Assembly: GCA_037953625.1 (NCBI GenBank)
Contig: CM075655.1
Span: 123,635,001 to 123,699,000 of the forward strand
Direction of reading: 5' to 3'
Length of the DNA: 64,000 nucleotides
Origin: Crotalaria pallida
Lineage: Eukaryota > Streptophyta > Magnoliopsida > Fabales > Fabaceae
Both the position numbers and the translations under genes were made by a program. The notes under the pieces are model-generated. The model was given only the letters and a program-made list of their open reading frames with translations, was not told the origin of the DNA and ran no database searches. Each line of letters begins with the position of its first letter. The first letter of the stretch is position 1. Positions 47,296-58,983 of the stretch are shown here, piece after piece.

Positions 47296-50200
47296 ATGGA
47301 CATACCCATCGTTCACGATAGCGACAGATACGATTTCGTCCGCGATATCGGTTCCGGAAATTTCGGCGTCGCCAGGCTCATGAGAGACAAACACTCCCAA
47401 GAACTCGTTGCTGTCAAGTATATCCAACGCGGTGACAAGGTTACTTAATTACACTCACTTCAATTTTCTTAGTACTTTCTTTTTCTTATTTTTGAAAGAA
47501 AAAGTAATAAATAAATAAATAAAATCAATTCGGAGATATTTATTGATGCTGACGTGTGACACGAAGATATTTCTTTGATTGATTCAATCACGTTCTGTTA
47601 GATTAACCTTTATTATGCAGTATAGAGTTTATTCTCATCATCATCATGTTGTGATTGCGAGTGTGTGACAGATTGATGAAAATGTTAAAAGAGAAATCAT
47701 CAATCACAGCTCTCTTAGACACCCTAACATTGTCAGGTTTAAAGAGGTTGGTTTATTTACTTTTTTTTTTTTTTTGTTTCTATATTTATATATATATTTT
47801 TATGTTCAGTGGTGGGACATAATTGTATTTATGGAAAATGTTTTGTAAAATAATTTCATTCAGGTGATTTTGACACCTACTCATCTGGCCATTGTCATGG
47901 AATATGCATCTGGAGGAGAACTATTTGAGCGAATTTCCAATGCAGGGCGTTTTACCGAGGACGAGGTTCTCTTACACAACTTGTTTAGAGTAGTTTTCTT
48001 GCATTTACCATTCACTGGGAATGTTGTTAACCCCTTGTTATGCTGCAGGCACGTTTCTTTTTTCAACAACTCATATCCGGGGTTAGCTATTGCCATGCAA
48101 TGGTAATTAATCTCCTCTCCTGCCCCTACTTACCGATTTATATTGAGTTTAACCCACACTATAGTGTAATATATAGGTAACGTGTCAGTATTCCGAGTAT
48201 TGTGTCTGATTATCTGTCTAATGTGTTACTTTTATGTGTCCTCGTGAAGCAAGTATGTCACCGGGACCTGAAGTTGGAAAACACTTTGTTGGATGGAAGC
48301 TCAGAACTTCGCTTGAAGATATGTGATTTTGGATACTCCAAAGTAAGAGTTTCACTAGCTTTTCATGGTGTGAATTCCATGCTTATTTATATATTTGTTT
48401 TGAATGTGTGTGGTTGAGTAATTTTTACCTTTGAAATGATGCCTTTATCACAAATATTTTATTGAATCTTTTTTGCCAGCCATTCAAGCCCCTTTCAGAA
48501 CCAGCTTGCCTCGAAATTACTTCCTGCAACTGGTTGGTTTTTCGTTTTCTTGTGAATTGCTTTTGTTTACTGATTTAGAGTGCTGTATTGGACCTGGTTT
48601 ACTCCCTAAAGTCTCTAAAAGGCGCTTTCAGTAATTTTGGGTTATTTGAAAGGGACAATTGTGCATGACTGTTCATTGTGAATTTTGATAAGCTGAAATA
48701 TTTAATTAGTTTGTGCTTGATCCGCGTGCTAGAATTTGGTTTGTCCCTAGTATGAGCCTATAAGGTTGTCAATGTCATTTGTAGCCCTTGATGAAAATCT
48801 AATGTTTTGTCAACTATTAAGCCATGCATAAGGTGACAATCCATTTTAGAGGAGCAGTATTTGAACTTCGTATGCACATTGGCATTCCCTTGCGATATTT
48901 TCTAATTTGGAACTTTTCAAGTATAGATCACCAATTTATTTATTTGTAATAGTTTGAGTTGTTTAGATCAATTTCCGTGTCTTACAAATCTGATAGATTT
49001 TGTTATTGGCAGTCTTCAGTGCTTCATTCACAACCAAAGTCAACCGTGGGAACTCCAGCATATATTGCTCCAGAAGTATTGCTGACGCAAGAGTATGATG
49101 GCAAGGTAGAGTACTTCTTAGTTTCAAGGTCTTGTTGCTCTTTTCAGTGTAAGTATTACTGTCACTTTTGAGTTTTGAGTTTTGATTGAATGAAGGATTC
49201 TGTTGTCATAATTTGTGAGCTGGTGAGTTCTTCGCTTATCCTGGTATAAGAAGCTCAAGCAATGATATGGAGTCAATCTGTTCTCACCTTGTCCAGTGCC
49301 ATTTTTGTCCGGACACTAAAGAAAGACCATGTTTCTATTCTGATTGCTTCATTTCTTATTCTGTTTGAACATCTTAATTTATTTTACAGTACACTATTGA
49401 CCTGAATCTCTGCTATTATGACTAATTGAAAAAGAACAAGATGTAAGTTTCCATGCATTTTTTATCCTTAAAGTTCAAAAGGTCAAATATTATGTAAATA
49501 ATTTATTTGTTGGTAGATTATTAAAAAAAGGAAGTTCCAAATGTAATTTAAATAAACAATAAAATTAGTTGAGACTACTGCCATTTTACTTTCTCCGTCC
49601 ATCCTTTTTGCCTCTCCACTCTTCCTGTCCTTTTTTGTTTCTTTCTAATATTTATTTAACTTTTATTTTTAACTTGTACATACATAATCATTGTTTGCCC
49701 ACTTTTTGGAAATTATAGATAGTTGTCAGGTTGCTTTGTCATATTCTAAATATGAAATATCACTAGTGCTCACCAATTCACCTAAAGATTAGTCTTGACC
49801 CCTACTCACTTTTTTAGTGGTGTAGTGAAATCGGATTGTACTCTGAGCAAACATTTCACTTTTTAACTGTGATAGTTTGTATTTTGGGATCTTGACTGGT
49901 TTCATTTATGTGTTGTCATGCAACTATTGTCAGATTGCAGATGTCTGGTCATGTGGAGTAACCTTATATGTGATGCTAGTGGGAACATATCCTTTTGAAG
50001 ATCCTAGTGAACCAAAGGATTACCGAAAGACAATTCAGGTTGGTCGGATATTAAGATATGATAATTTGCATTTTTCCTTATAAGCCACTGATTTTGTGAC
50101 CACGTGTTTTGGTTGGTTCCTTGCAGAGGGTTCTTAGTGTCCAGTATTCCATCCCAGACTTTGTTCAAATATCTCCTGAGTGTCACCACCTTATCTCAAG

Positions 50201-51516
50201 GATCTTTGTTTTTGACCCTGCTGAGGTAATTTTCTATCTTCTAATAACTGACTGACTTCTACACTCACACTTATGACATTTTTGCTCTGGAGATGAACTT
50301 TTATATACTAACAATCTAATACTTGAAAGTCTTGTCAGAAGGTTTTTATGTTATTTTATTTTCCTAGCACTATTGAGAACTCCAGCAATATTTTTGGGTC
50401 ACTTGTGAACTGGATCTTTGAAGGATAACCTGAATATACTATTTTGCTTTTTAAGGTACTTGTTGAATGGTGAAATTTGAACTGAAAAGCTGTTTTTGGA
50501 AATAAAAGTTAGTTAGAGTTCAATTTGGGATGATTGGAAAACCTGATTAAAGTGTAAAAAATAAACTTTATTTAATGGAAAAGAAGGTTAACTTTCAACA
50601 TTATGAGTATTAAGCTTTACAACAATTTTGGAACCAATCAAATAAGCAACTTCATACTTGTTATTATTATTATTATTATTATTTTTGTAATTTAGTTTAT
50701 AGAAGTGGTCTTTGTAAACAAGGCCAATATAACATATTACTATCTTAAAATCGTTTTTAACTGACATATCAAAATATAAAGTTATAAACCTAATTCTATT
50801 ATGGTCGATTATACATATAATCAATTATTGAAAAAAAAAACTATTTTTCATGGCTAATCCAAACACATTATAGGTGGCCAGCTTGATTTCTAGGTCCCCA
50901 GCTGCTTAGGTTCTAAATCTAGCGTTCATAGGATTATCTGCAGTTTTGCCATGTTTTAATGAGTTCATTCTAGACGGCACATCTATTTAAGCTTTACATA
51001 TTGTATATGATAGCATGTAGCCACACTTACATTGGACATGGTGTCTCGCACCTATTTTAGGGACACAAAAAACATTTTTCTTTTAGTATCTGACATTATA
51101 TATTTACTGTTTTGAAGCATTTTGATGATATATTTTCTCTTTTCATTGTCTAAGTCCTCCTTAACTTCTTTATTCATTCGTCTGAACCTTGTGTCTGGAC
51201 ATTTATGTGACAGAGAATCACTATTCCTGAAATATTGAAAAATGAATGGTTTATGAAGAATCGTCCAGCTGAGATGCTGTATGAAAAGATAACGAGTAAC
51301 CAGTTTGAAGAGCCAGAGCAGCCCATGCAGAGCATGGATACGATCATGCAGATAATTTCAGAAGCTACCATACCTGCAGCTGGGACCTATTCTTTAGACC
51401 AGTTTATGGTTGATAACATGTATATGGATGATGACATGGATGATTTATACTCCGACTTTGAGCTTGACGTAGATAGCAGTGGGGAGATAGTGTATGCTGA
51501 TTTGCCATATAACTAG
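47296..51516 (+). CDS. SnRK2: SnRK2 protein kinase, subclass III-like
   Basis: Nine exons: 47296-47439, 47672-47746, 47864-47965, 48049-48102, 48250-48342, 49013-49105, 49934-50038, 50127-50225 and 51214-51516. The protein is 355 aa; every intron is GT-AG and phase 0, and the nine-exon layout is the classic SnRK2 one. Subclass III SnRK2s (OST1/SnRK2.6, 2.2, 2.3) are Ser/Thr kinases activated in abscisic acid signalling. They phosphorylate bZIP factors and ion channels and are inhibited by PP2C phosphatases. Visible: glycine loop GSGNFG (19-24), ATP lysine K41, Glu56, HRDLKLEN with catalytic D131, DFG at 151-153, and activation loop HSQPKSTVGT with S162 and S166 matching OST1 S171 and S175. 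The SnRK2 box follows 'ERITIPEIL', and the acidic domain II is DDDMDDLYSDFELDVDSSGE. Odd: it ends ADLPYN instead of the usual stop after GEIVYAM. All catalytic residues are present. Confidence 0.95.
50656..50682. repeat. (ATT)n microsatellite in SnRK2 intron 8
   Basis: About eight ATT units inside the last intron (50226-51213). Confidence 0.8.
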
Positions 51517-52560
51517 TTAATTAATTAATTTAATCATCATTTGCATTTGTAAGAAGAGAATCTTAGTGTTGGGCTTTTATGGCCTTCTCAGCATCATGCA
51601 AAGATAAATGTGTGGAAACCGTATCTGTAAATTGGATGCGAACTTTCGAAACGATTGTACAATAGTGTGTAATACTATAAATGAATGGACAGCTTTGGAG
51701 TTTCATTTCCTGAACTGAGTTTGTGGCGATTCTTCATTGCATGCGTTGATCCATCTCTTTAAATCCGTAATTTTTATGCATATATAATAAAAAGTTTCTT
51801 TCTTCCTTTCCCTATATGTGTAGAATAATTTCGATCATCAATTCTATGTAAAGTTTAATCAGTGAATTTGGAATATAATTTATTTGAAAGATTGAAATTA
51901 TTATTTTTTATTTATTTTTTTGACGAGTCTGATTGAGTCTGATTGTATTTCACCAAAAGAGAAACCACAAGAAGTAATCTTATTTCCCAACCTTCCAGTT
52001 CCATCTACATACACTCCATTCCTATCAAGCATTGCACCAATTTTCTCTTTGCTTTGCCACCTCGGTGGTAACTGGTAAGTTATCATTGACACCCATGTCA
52101 CCATGAGGATAACCTTAAATCCAAGTTTCGCTCTCAAATTTTGATTAGAAATCACTTGGATAATAAGACATGAATTATCATTATACTCATTATCATCTCT
52201 GGTGAGAAGAGCATAAAATCACAAAAATCAAAAGGGAGCAACAAATCATCAACCGTTTTTTTTTTAATTATTATTATTGTATGCTGGATGTTGTCTTTGT
52301 TAGAAATAAAATGTTTTGACTATAAATAATGATTTTTTTATATAATAAAAATTTCATTCTAGAGCACCGATTTTATTTTATTTTATTTTATATAATTAAC
52401 ATGAGCAAAATTTTGTTTCTTTTAATTTGATGGTTATTTTTAACTGAAACACTAAGCAAATTGGATGTGATAAATATAAATAGATTGTTCCCTAAAAAAA
52501 AACACAGTATAAATCTCTAAAAAAAAAAAGAAAAGAAAAGAAGAAGGCAAACATTTTTGG
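51517..52560. other. SnRK2 3' flank and intergenic DNA
   Basis: About 250-300 bases after the stop look like 3' untranslated sequence. A minus-strand frame at 52155-51901 contains AMLDRNGVYVDGTGRLGNK, which I cannot assign to a family. No mobile element ends are clear before 52561. Confidence 0.4.
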
Positions 52561-52760
52561 GCACTACTTCCATGCAACCATATTTTGGATGGTTGCAAAA
52601 CAATCCCTTAGTGGACCAATGTTTGTTTGACAAATAAGTTAATTTGAGCTGACATGGCAGTAACTTAGAACTTCATTATCTGACGTGTCAAACAATCACT
52701 GGTTCATTTAAGGGATTGTTGTGCAACCATCCAAAATTTGGTTGCATTGTAGAAATATTC
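52561..52760. mobile_element. Foldback MITE
   Basis: Inverted arms 52565-52617 and 52700-52756 share ATGCAACCA, GGATGGTTGCAAAACAATCC and their complements, with only about 80 bases between them. No coding sequence. The superfamily is undetermined because a target duplication is not obvious. A related, more eroded copy lies at 53225-53447. Confidence 0.7.
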
Positions 52761-53224
52761 TAACATTTTTTTAGTTACTAAAAGAGACATTTTGTGTTAA
52801 GAGTTATTCACTAAGATTAGTAATGAATGGAGATACCGTTAATTGGTGGCGCGTTCCTGATCAAAGAAGGCGGCTAGCTAACATCGTAAATTTAGTTTAG
52901 GTAAGGGCAGTGTGAATACAAGAAGAATAAGAAATCACAATCGTAATCTTTTTATTATTTATTTTGGATCAAAACATCTCAAAATACTATGTGAACACAA
53001 ATTTTAAAATACAATGTGGCAAGTGGCAACAAAGGGATGATATTTGGTCTACGCTACTCAATTGCTCAACTAAAAAAATTTACTGATAAAAAAAGACACC
53101 GTATAAAGTCTAGTCAACTATATGTTTTTTTTTTTAGTTTTCTAGAGTAGCATATGCTAAGCATACTCTAAAAAAAAATTAATTTTCATATAAAAACTCA
53201 AAATATCACATATAAAATATAAAA

Positions 53225-53447
53225 TTAAAATGCTTCTGACAGTGACATGTAATCAACTTTTGTAGGGTTGTACAACAATCATCTAATGAACCAATGATTA
53301 CTTGATAAATCACTTAATTTCACTCAATTAGAGTTAATATGACGATGACATAAACTCATTAACTCATATGTCAAACAACCATTATTTTATTAGGAGATTG
53401 TTGAGCAATTAACCAAAAAATTTGATTGTATGGTAGAAGTATTGATA
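53225..53447. mobile_element. Eroded copy of the 52561 foldback MITE
   Basis: Left-arm words GTTGTACAACAATCATCTAATG and right-arm words AGGAGATTGTTGAGCAATTA parallel those of 52561-52760, including the central GTCAAACAACCA versus GTCAAACAATCA. The ends are weathered. Confidence 0.55.
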
Positions 53448-53546
53448 AAATTATTAGACAAACCATTTTTTCATGCAAATTATTAATATCTTGTTCTTAA
53501 ATAGCTTTTTTTAGTTGCATTCCTATTTAACTGTCTCAATAAAAAA

Positions 53547-53823
53547 TACTTCTTCCAGTCCTATTTATAATACTCTTTTGGGGTTTTTCACTTCCACTAA
53601 AGAGAGTGGATAAATTTGTTAGTGACATTGGAATTGTGAAAATTTGATATACTTTTTCAAAACTACCCCTATAATTATTATTGGAACTCTAAAAAGTGTT
53701 GACTTTATAAGGGTGTTAGTGGAAAGAAGTAATTAAATGCTATTGAAAATTGAAAAGAGGTCTTATAAATAGAACCCAAATAAAAACCCCAAAAGAGTTT
53801 TATAAATAGGACCGGAGGGAGTA
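53547..53823. mobile_element. Stowaway-like MITE, family B
   Basis: A well preserved 277-bp copy. Ends CTTCTTCCAGTCCTATTTAT and ATAAATAGGACCGGAGGGAG are flanked by TA. It is the best reference copy for family B in the window. Confidence 0.85.
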
Positions 53824-53853
53824 ATGTAAAATTAAGTTCTATTTAATAATAAA

Positions 53854-54124
53854 TATTCCTTCCAATCCTATGTATAATATTTTTATAGGAAAAAAATTGG
53901 TCTTATTAGTAAAGCTTTATAATTTTCAATAAACATTTAATTATTTCTTTTCAAAAACACTCATTCAACATTTTTTAGAATCTCATTAACAATTATAAAG
54001 GTATTTTTTGAAAAAGTGTATTAAATATTTATATTCCTAATACCACTAACAACCTTAATCCACTTTTTTCGGTGGACATGAATTTTTTGCCAAAAGAATC
54101 TTAATAATAAGATCGGAAGGAATA
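53854..54124. mobile_element. Stowaway-like MITE, family B, inverted
   Basis: About 271 bp. Ends TTCCTTCCAATCCTATGTAT and ATAATAAGATCGGAAGGAA lie beside TA, only 30 bp from the previous copy and in the opposite orientation. Confidence 0.75.
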
Positions 54125-54385
54125 GAAAACGAAAAAAAAAAATATCATTATTAAAGAAAATAAAGGTCAAATCAGGTAAGTGCTACATAACTTATGTAAT
54201 AATAATAGATATATTATGTAACCTTGAAAAAAAATTCTTAAATTACTGTAATGGAGGAAGTATATCATTTGTTATTTATAAGTTCATGTTGCCAAGACAA
54301 AAGCCTCGGACAGAACACATCATTGGTTGACTTAGATTGAGAGATTCTGATCAGAAGAAAGTTGTAACTTTAGTCATAGTTTTTG

Positions 54386-54451
54386 AAGCTATACAATCAT
54401 CAGTTGGATCGCCCCAGAGAAGAGATTCAAAGGCTATCCAAGCAGAGTTGA
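54386..54451 (+). pseudogene. Relic of an RPW8-domain exon upstream of the NLR gene
   Basis: In one frame it reads KLYNHQLDRPREEIQRLSKQ before a stop. Exon 1 of the NLR gene just downstream has KLYNKQLDRPSEEIERLERE at 54650. At DNA level, CAGTTGGATCGCCC and GAAGAGATT are shared. A stop precedes it closely, so it is not a usable exon. It is best explained as the remains of a tandem NLR duplicate, now in the leader or promoter of the surviving gene. Confidence 0.75.
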
Positions 54452-54493
54452 AACCATCATATATAGTTTGTGAACAAGTTATTAATATTATTC

Positions 54494-57400
54494 ATGGCAG
54501 ATCTGCTAAGTGGAGGTGCTGTTGGAGCTGTGATGGGAGAGGTGCTGAAAGCTGCTATTGAAACCATCAACAAGGGTAGAGAATTCAAGCCAACCCTTGA
54601 AAGCAACATAGACACCTTGAACTCTCTGGCACCACTGGTGCAAGAGATGAAGCTTTACAATAAGCAGTTGGATCGCCCTAGTGAAGAGATTGAAAGGCTT
54701 GAGCGTGAAATAAAAGCCGGGGAAGAGCTTGCACGCAAGTGTTCCAAACTTGGCCTTTGGAAATTCCTTTCTTTCCCTTATTACCAGGGGAAGCTGAAGG
54801 CGAAAGCCGAGTCGCTGAAGCGGTACTTATCTGTTAATGTGCAGGCTCAGAATGCAAGGAACATGATGGAGGTAATGGCCAATGTGAGAAAGATTCTGGA
54901 GGTTCTTATGAACAAGGAGAATTTTGGCAAGTTTCATGGTTATAAGATAAGGGGGATAAGTGGTGCTCCTGTGGAACCACAGTGCATGGGAATGAGTGAG
55001 CCTTTGAATAAGTTGAAGGGTGAGTTGCTTAAGGATGGTGTATCTGTTAATGTGTTGACTGGTTTGGGAGGTTCTGGGAAAAGCACATTGGCTAAGAAGC
55101 TTTGTTGGGATCCACAGATCAAAGGTAAATAACTGCTGCTGCAAATTGCTATCTGTTACTATTTTTAATTGTTTATACTTAGATACAATCATACAAGTAT
55201 ATAACACTATATCAGATAGTATGCGATCATAGAGACATGGCAGTTTTGCAGTGAAAAAACCCTTTTTTTTTGGAGACTAAACACCAATTCAAAGCTTTTA
55301 TATGTAGATTTCAGTTCTGGTATAGCATAGCATTCATCTATATTACCAGTCTCCTTGTCTAGTGAGTCATATAAGGTATGCATTGAGGAATATATAGTGC
55401 CAAACCGCAGAAGCTCTTTGGCTTAGAATGCTATTTTGGTTTGATTAGGCAAGTTCAAGGGAAATATCTTCTTTGTCACTGTGTCAAAAACGCACAACTT
55501 GAAGACCATCGTGCAGACGCTATTTGAATTCTGTGGATGTCCGGTGCCTGATTTTCAAAGTGATGAAGATGCAACTAACAGATTGGGAATGCTGCTGAGG
55601 CATATTGGGAGAGATCCAATATTGTTGGTCCTTGATGATGTTTGGCCTAAGTCAGAAGCTCTTATTGAGAAGTTTAAATTCCCGTTGTCAGATTATAAGA
55701 TATTGGTGACTTCAAGGGTTGCATTTAGAAGATTTGGCACCCCATGTCAGTTGGATCCACTTGATCATGATCATGCAGTATCCCTTTTCCATCACTTTGC
55801 TCAACTGAAAGGCAGCACCTCATACATTCCCGACAATAAACTTGTACATGAGGTGCTTTCTCTTCCACTTTTCTAAAATCATTTATACTAATACGATATG
55901 ATTAGATTCGAAAAGACAGAAATATATGTTTGTTGTTATGTTAATTCTTTTGATTGACATATAAATACTCATGAATAAAAACAAAATGATTATTTCTATT
56001 TTTGTATTTCCCCCTTCAAAATAGTGACTGAAAAATACTTGCAACCTAGATACCCATGTTCAAAATGCTTTCAATGTTTCTAGAAAAATTGGGACAATAT
56101 GTGATTTATCTGCAAGTATGAGTGAATATCAAGGTATTGTGCATTGAGTTAGAGTAAAGAAATCTGTGTAAATGTGAGTTTTGTCCCAAATGTTGTACAA
56201 ATAACAGAACTGCAATCTTATTCACTTACTTTTCTTGCTTGCACTGAAATGCAGATAGTGAAAGGCTGCAAGGGTTCACCACTGGCGCTTGAAGTCATCG
56301 GTGGATCACTTCGTAAGCAGCCTTTTGAGGTCTGGCAAGACATGAAGGAACGGTTACGAAATTACTCCATTCTGGGGACAAGTGATACTGACTTGCTTTA
56401 TCACCTCCAACAAAGTTTAGATATGTTGGAAAATAAGTATTCCATCAACGAGAGGGAGTGCTTCATGGATCTAGGACTATTTCCTGAAGACCAAAGGATC
56501 CCTGTTGCTGCCCTAATTGATATGTGGGCAGAACTGTATAACCTAGATGAGGATGGTAGGAATGCAATGACAGTTGTCCATGATTTAACCACCAGGAATT
56601 TGATCAATCTCATAGTTACAAGGTACACTGCGTTTCCTGTTTTTCCCTTCTCCTTGTTGGCCATTCAACAATTGATTTAATGGTAGACATCAGAGACAAA
56701 AATTATTTTCTTATGATATCATGACTTCTAATATGTAAGTTCAAATGTATATAGATGCTTTTGGCAGTTTAATTTAGTTAAACAAATTTAAAACTATCTG
56801 TGCAGCATGACTTTTAAAATCAACAGCATGGATATCTATAACTTTCTGCTTGTCATTGTGAACTTGTGAAGGGAAGATCTTTTTCAAAATGATTATACTA
56901 TCAAATGGAATCAATCAGTGTGTTGGTATTTTATTTAAATAGCTGTTCCCTTTTTAACTCTGATCAGGAAAGTTGCAAAGGATGCAGACATGTACTACAA
57001 TAACCACTTTGTGGTGCTACATGATCTCCTCAGAGAGCTAGCAATCCATCAAAGCAACCAAGAGCCATTTGAACAGAGAAAAAGACTGATTATTGACTTG
57101 AATGGAGAGAATCGTCCTGCATGGTGGGTAGGACAGAATAATCAAGGGATCATTGGCCACCTGCTGTCATACTTACCAAGAATGTTGATACAACAGAAAC
57201 AGCCAAGTGTTGCTGCTCGTATGTTGTCCATATCAACTGGTTTGTTTTTCTTTCTCTCTCTCTCTTTTTGAGGAAGGTTTTTTTCTCTTTTTTCTAAATT
57301 ATATGCACACTCACAAATCATCTATGATGCATGAGTGCACTAAGATGATTGCTGTACTCGTACTGAGTTCATACCTTTTAATAATCAAGGGATCATTGTC

Positions 57401-58983
57401 CACATGCTGTCATACTTACCAAGAATGTTGATACAACAGAAACAGCCAAGTGTTGCTGCTCGTATATTGTCTATATCAACTGGTTTGTTCTCTCTCTCTC
57501 TCTCTCTCTCTTTGAGGAAGGTTTTTTTCTCCTTTTTCTAAATTATATGCACACTCACAAATCATCTATGATGCATGAGTACACTAAGATGATTGCTGTA
57601 CTCGTACTGAGTTCATACCTTTTACTGATACTCCGCGAGTACACATGGATACTTACTCAATACACTTAAGATAAGTAGTTAGGAGAAATCACTCAAAAAC
57701 AAGTCCTCTATCCGTACAAAATGACAACTTTTGTTGCCAAGTTATTTGTTCTTCTATTAAATGAAACAAGTTAATATATCCCTTCCTTTAAGTCAAGTTC
57801 CTTCTTTGAAATACTGAGATTTTGTTGAAATCAGTAGTTAAAATCGTGTGAAAATTGTATCTAATCACTTTACTTTTTATATTTTTATACCTCTATATGA
57901 AATCATCTCATACTCCTACCTAGTTTTTTAGAATATTTCTACCAAAATTGTATCTAATCACTTTATTTTTTATATTTTTATACCTCTATATGAAATCATC
58001 TCATACTCCTACCTAGTTTTTTAGAATATTTTTACCATACTCCGTAAAATTACCCGTACTAGTATGGGTACTTTTACTAGTACCCATGATACTTAGCAAA
58101 TCATGCATCATCTTCCATGCTTGATGCCTTGTTTAATTATTTCGCAGACGAAAACTTCACCTCAGATTGGTGTGACATGCAACCTGATGAAGCTGAGGTT
58201 CTGATTTTAAGTCTAAACTCTAGCCAGTACACCTTACCAGAGTTCACACAAAAAATGAGTAAACTCAAAGCTCTGATACTCACAAATTATGGTTTCCATC
58301 GTTCTGAACTAAAAAAGTTTGAGCAACTTGCTTATTTATCAAACTTGAAAAGAATAAGATTGGAGAAGATTTCAGTTCCTTCTCTGTGCATATTGAAGAA
58401 CCTGATAAAATTATCCCTTCACATGTGTAATACAAGCCAAGCTTTCGAAAACGGTTCTATCCAAAATTTAATGCCAAATCTAGCAGAATTGAGCATTGAC
58501 TATTGCAATGATCTTGAGAAATTGCCTGATGGACTGTGTAACATTACTTCCTTGAAGAAACTTGGCATCACTAACTGTCACAAGCTTTCTGCGCTGCCGG
58601 AACCAGAAGAAATTGCAAAGCTGAAGAATTTGGAAGTGCTAAGGCTTAATTCGTGTTCTGACTTGCAAAAGTTGCCAGACTCCGTGGGAGGGCTTCATAA
58701 GCTGCGCTGTCTTGACATATCAGAGTGTGTTAGTCTTAACAAATTACCAGAAGATATAGGCAACTTGCGTAAACTCGAGAAGCTTTACTTGAATGGTTGC
58801 TCAGGACTGAATGAATTGCCATACTCAGTGACAAAGTTTAAGGTTTTAAAGCATGAAATATATGTGATATGTGATGAAGAAAGGGCTGCCTTATGGGAAC
58901 AGTTCCCAGCCATTGCTAATTTGAAGATAGAGATGCCTAAAGTTGATATCAGCCTTAATTGGCTTCATGGAGTTCGTTGCTGA
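54494..58983 (+). CDS. RPW8-type NLR immune receptor (RNL, NRG1-like)
   Basis: Five exons: 54494-55124, 55449-55852, 56255-56622, 56968-57239 and 58148-58983, giving 836 aa. RNLs are helper NLRs that act downstream of sensor NLRs at the plasma membrane. Visible: RPW8 domain at about 1-145, starting MADLLSGGAVGAVMGEVLKA; P-loop GLGGSGKST (190-198); kinase 2 LLVLDDVW (269-276); RNBS-B KILVTSR (294-300); GSPLAL (352-357); CFMDLGLFPEDQRIP; an MHD-position motif LHD (485-487); and C-terminal LRRs from about 560, with repeats such as CNDLEKLPDGLCNITSLKKL. The LRR wording is closest in my memory to Arabidopsis At5g66900/At5g66910 (NRG1 group) rather than ADR1; that is inference. Intron 4 (57240-58147) contains two tandem duplications and a CT microsatellite. 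The reading frame is intact. Confidence 0.93.
57137..57624 (+). repeat. 243-bp tandem duplication across an exon-intron border
   Basis: Copy 1 (57137-57379) begins inside exon 4 of the NLR gene and runs into intron 4. Copy 2 (57380-57624) repeats it with few differences, including a ghost of the exon 4 end and its donor (GT at 57483-57484). Copy 2 has no acceptor of its own. Reading from exon 4 into copy 1 meets a TGA at 57269-57271, so the second donor would not give an intact protein. Confidence 0.9.
57851..58036 (+). repeat. 93-bp tandem duplication in NLR intron 4
   Basis: 57851-57943 and 57944-58036 are nearly identical (for example both contain GTATCTAATCACTTTA and CATACTCCTACCTAG). 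This second duplication in the same intron is independent of the 243-bp one. Confidence 0.92.

Noticed and set aside
51901..52155. 84-codon minus-strand frame with a DRNGVYVDGTGRLG segment
   Set aside because: No family recognised, no splice partners, and single small frame; a retroelement scrap is equally possible.
54337..54493. Possible upstream extension of the NLR start
   Set aside because: The RPW8 family starts at MADLL (54494), and the frame upstream consists of relic sequence in another frame.
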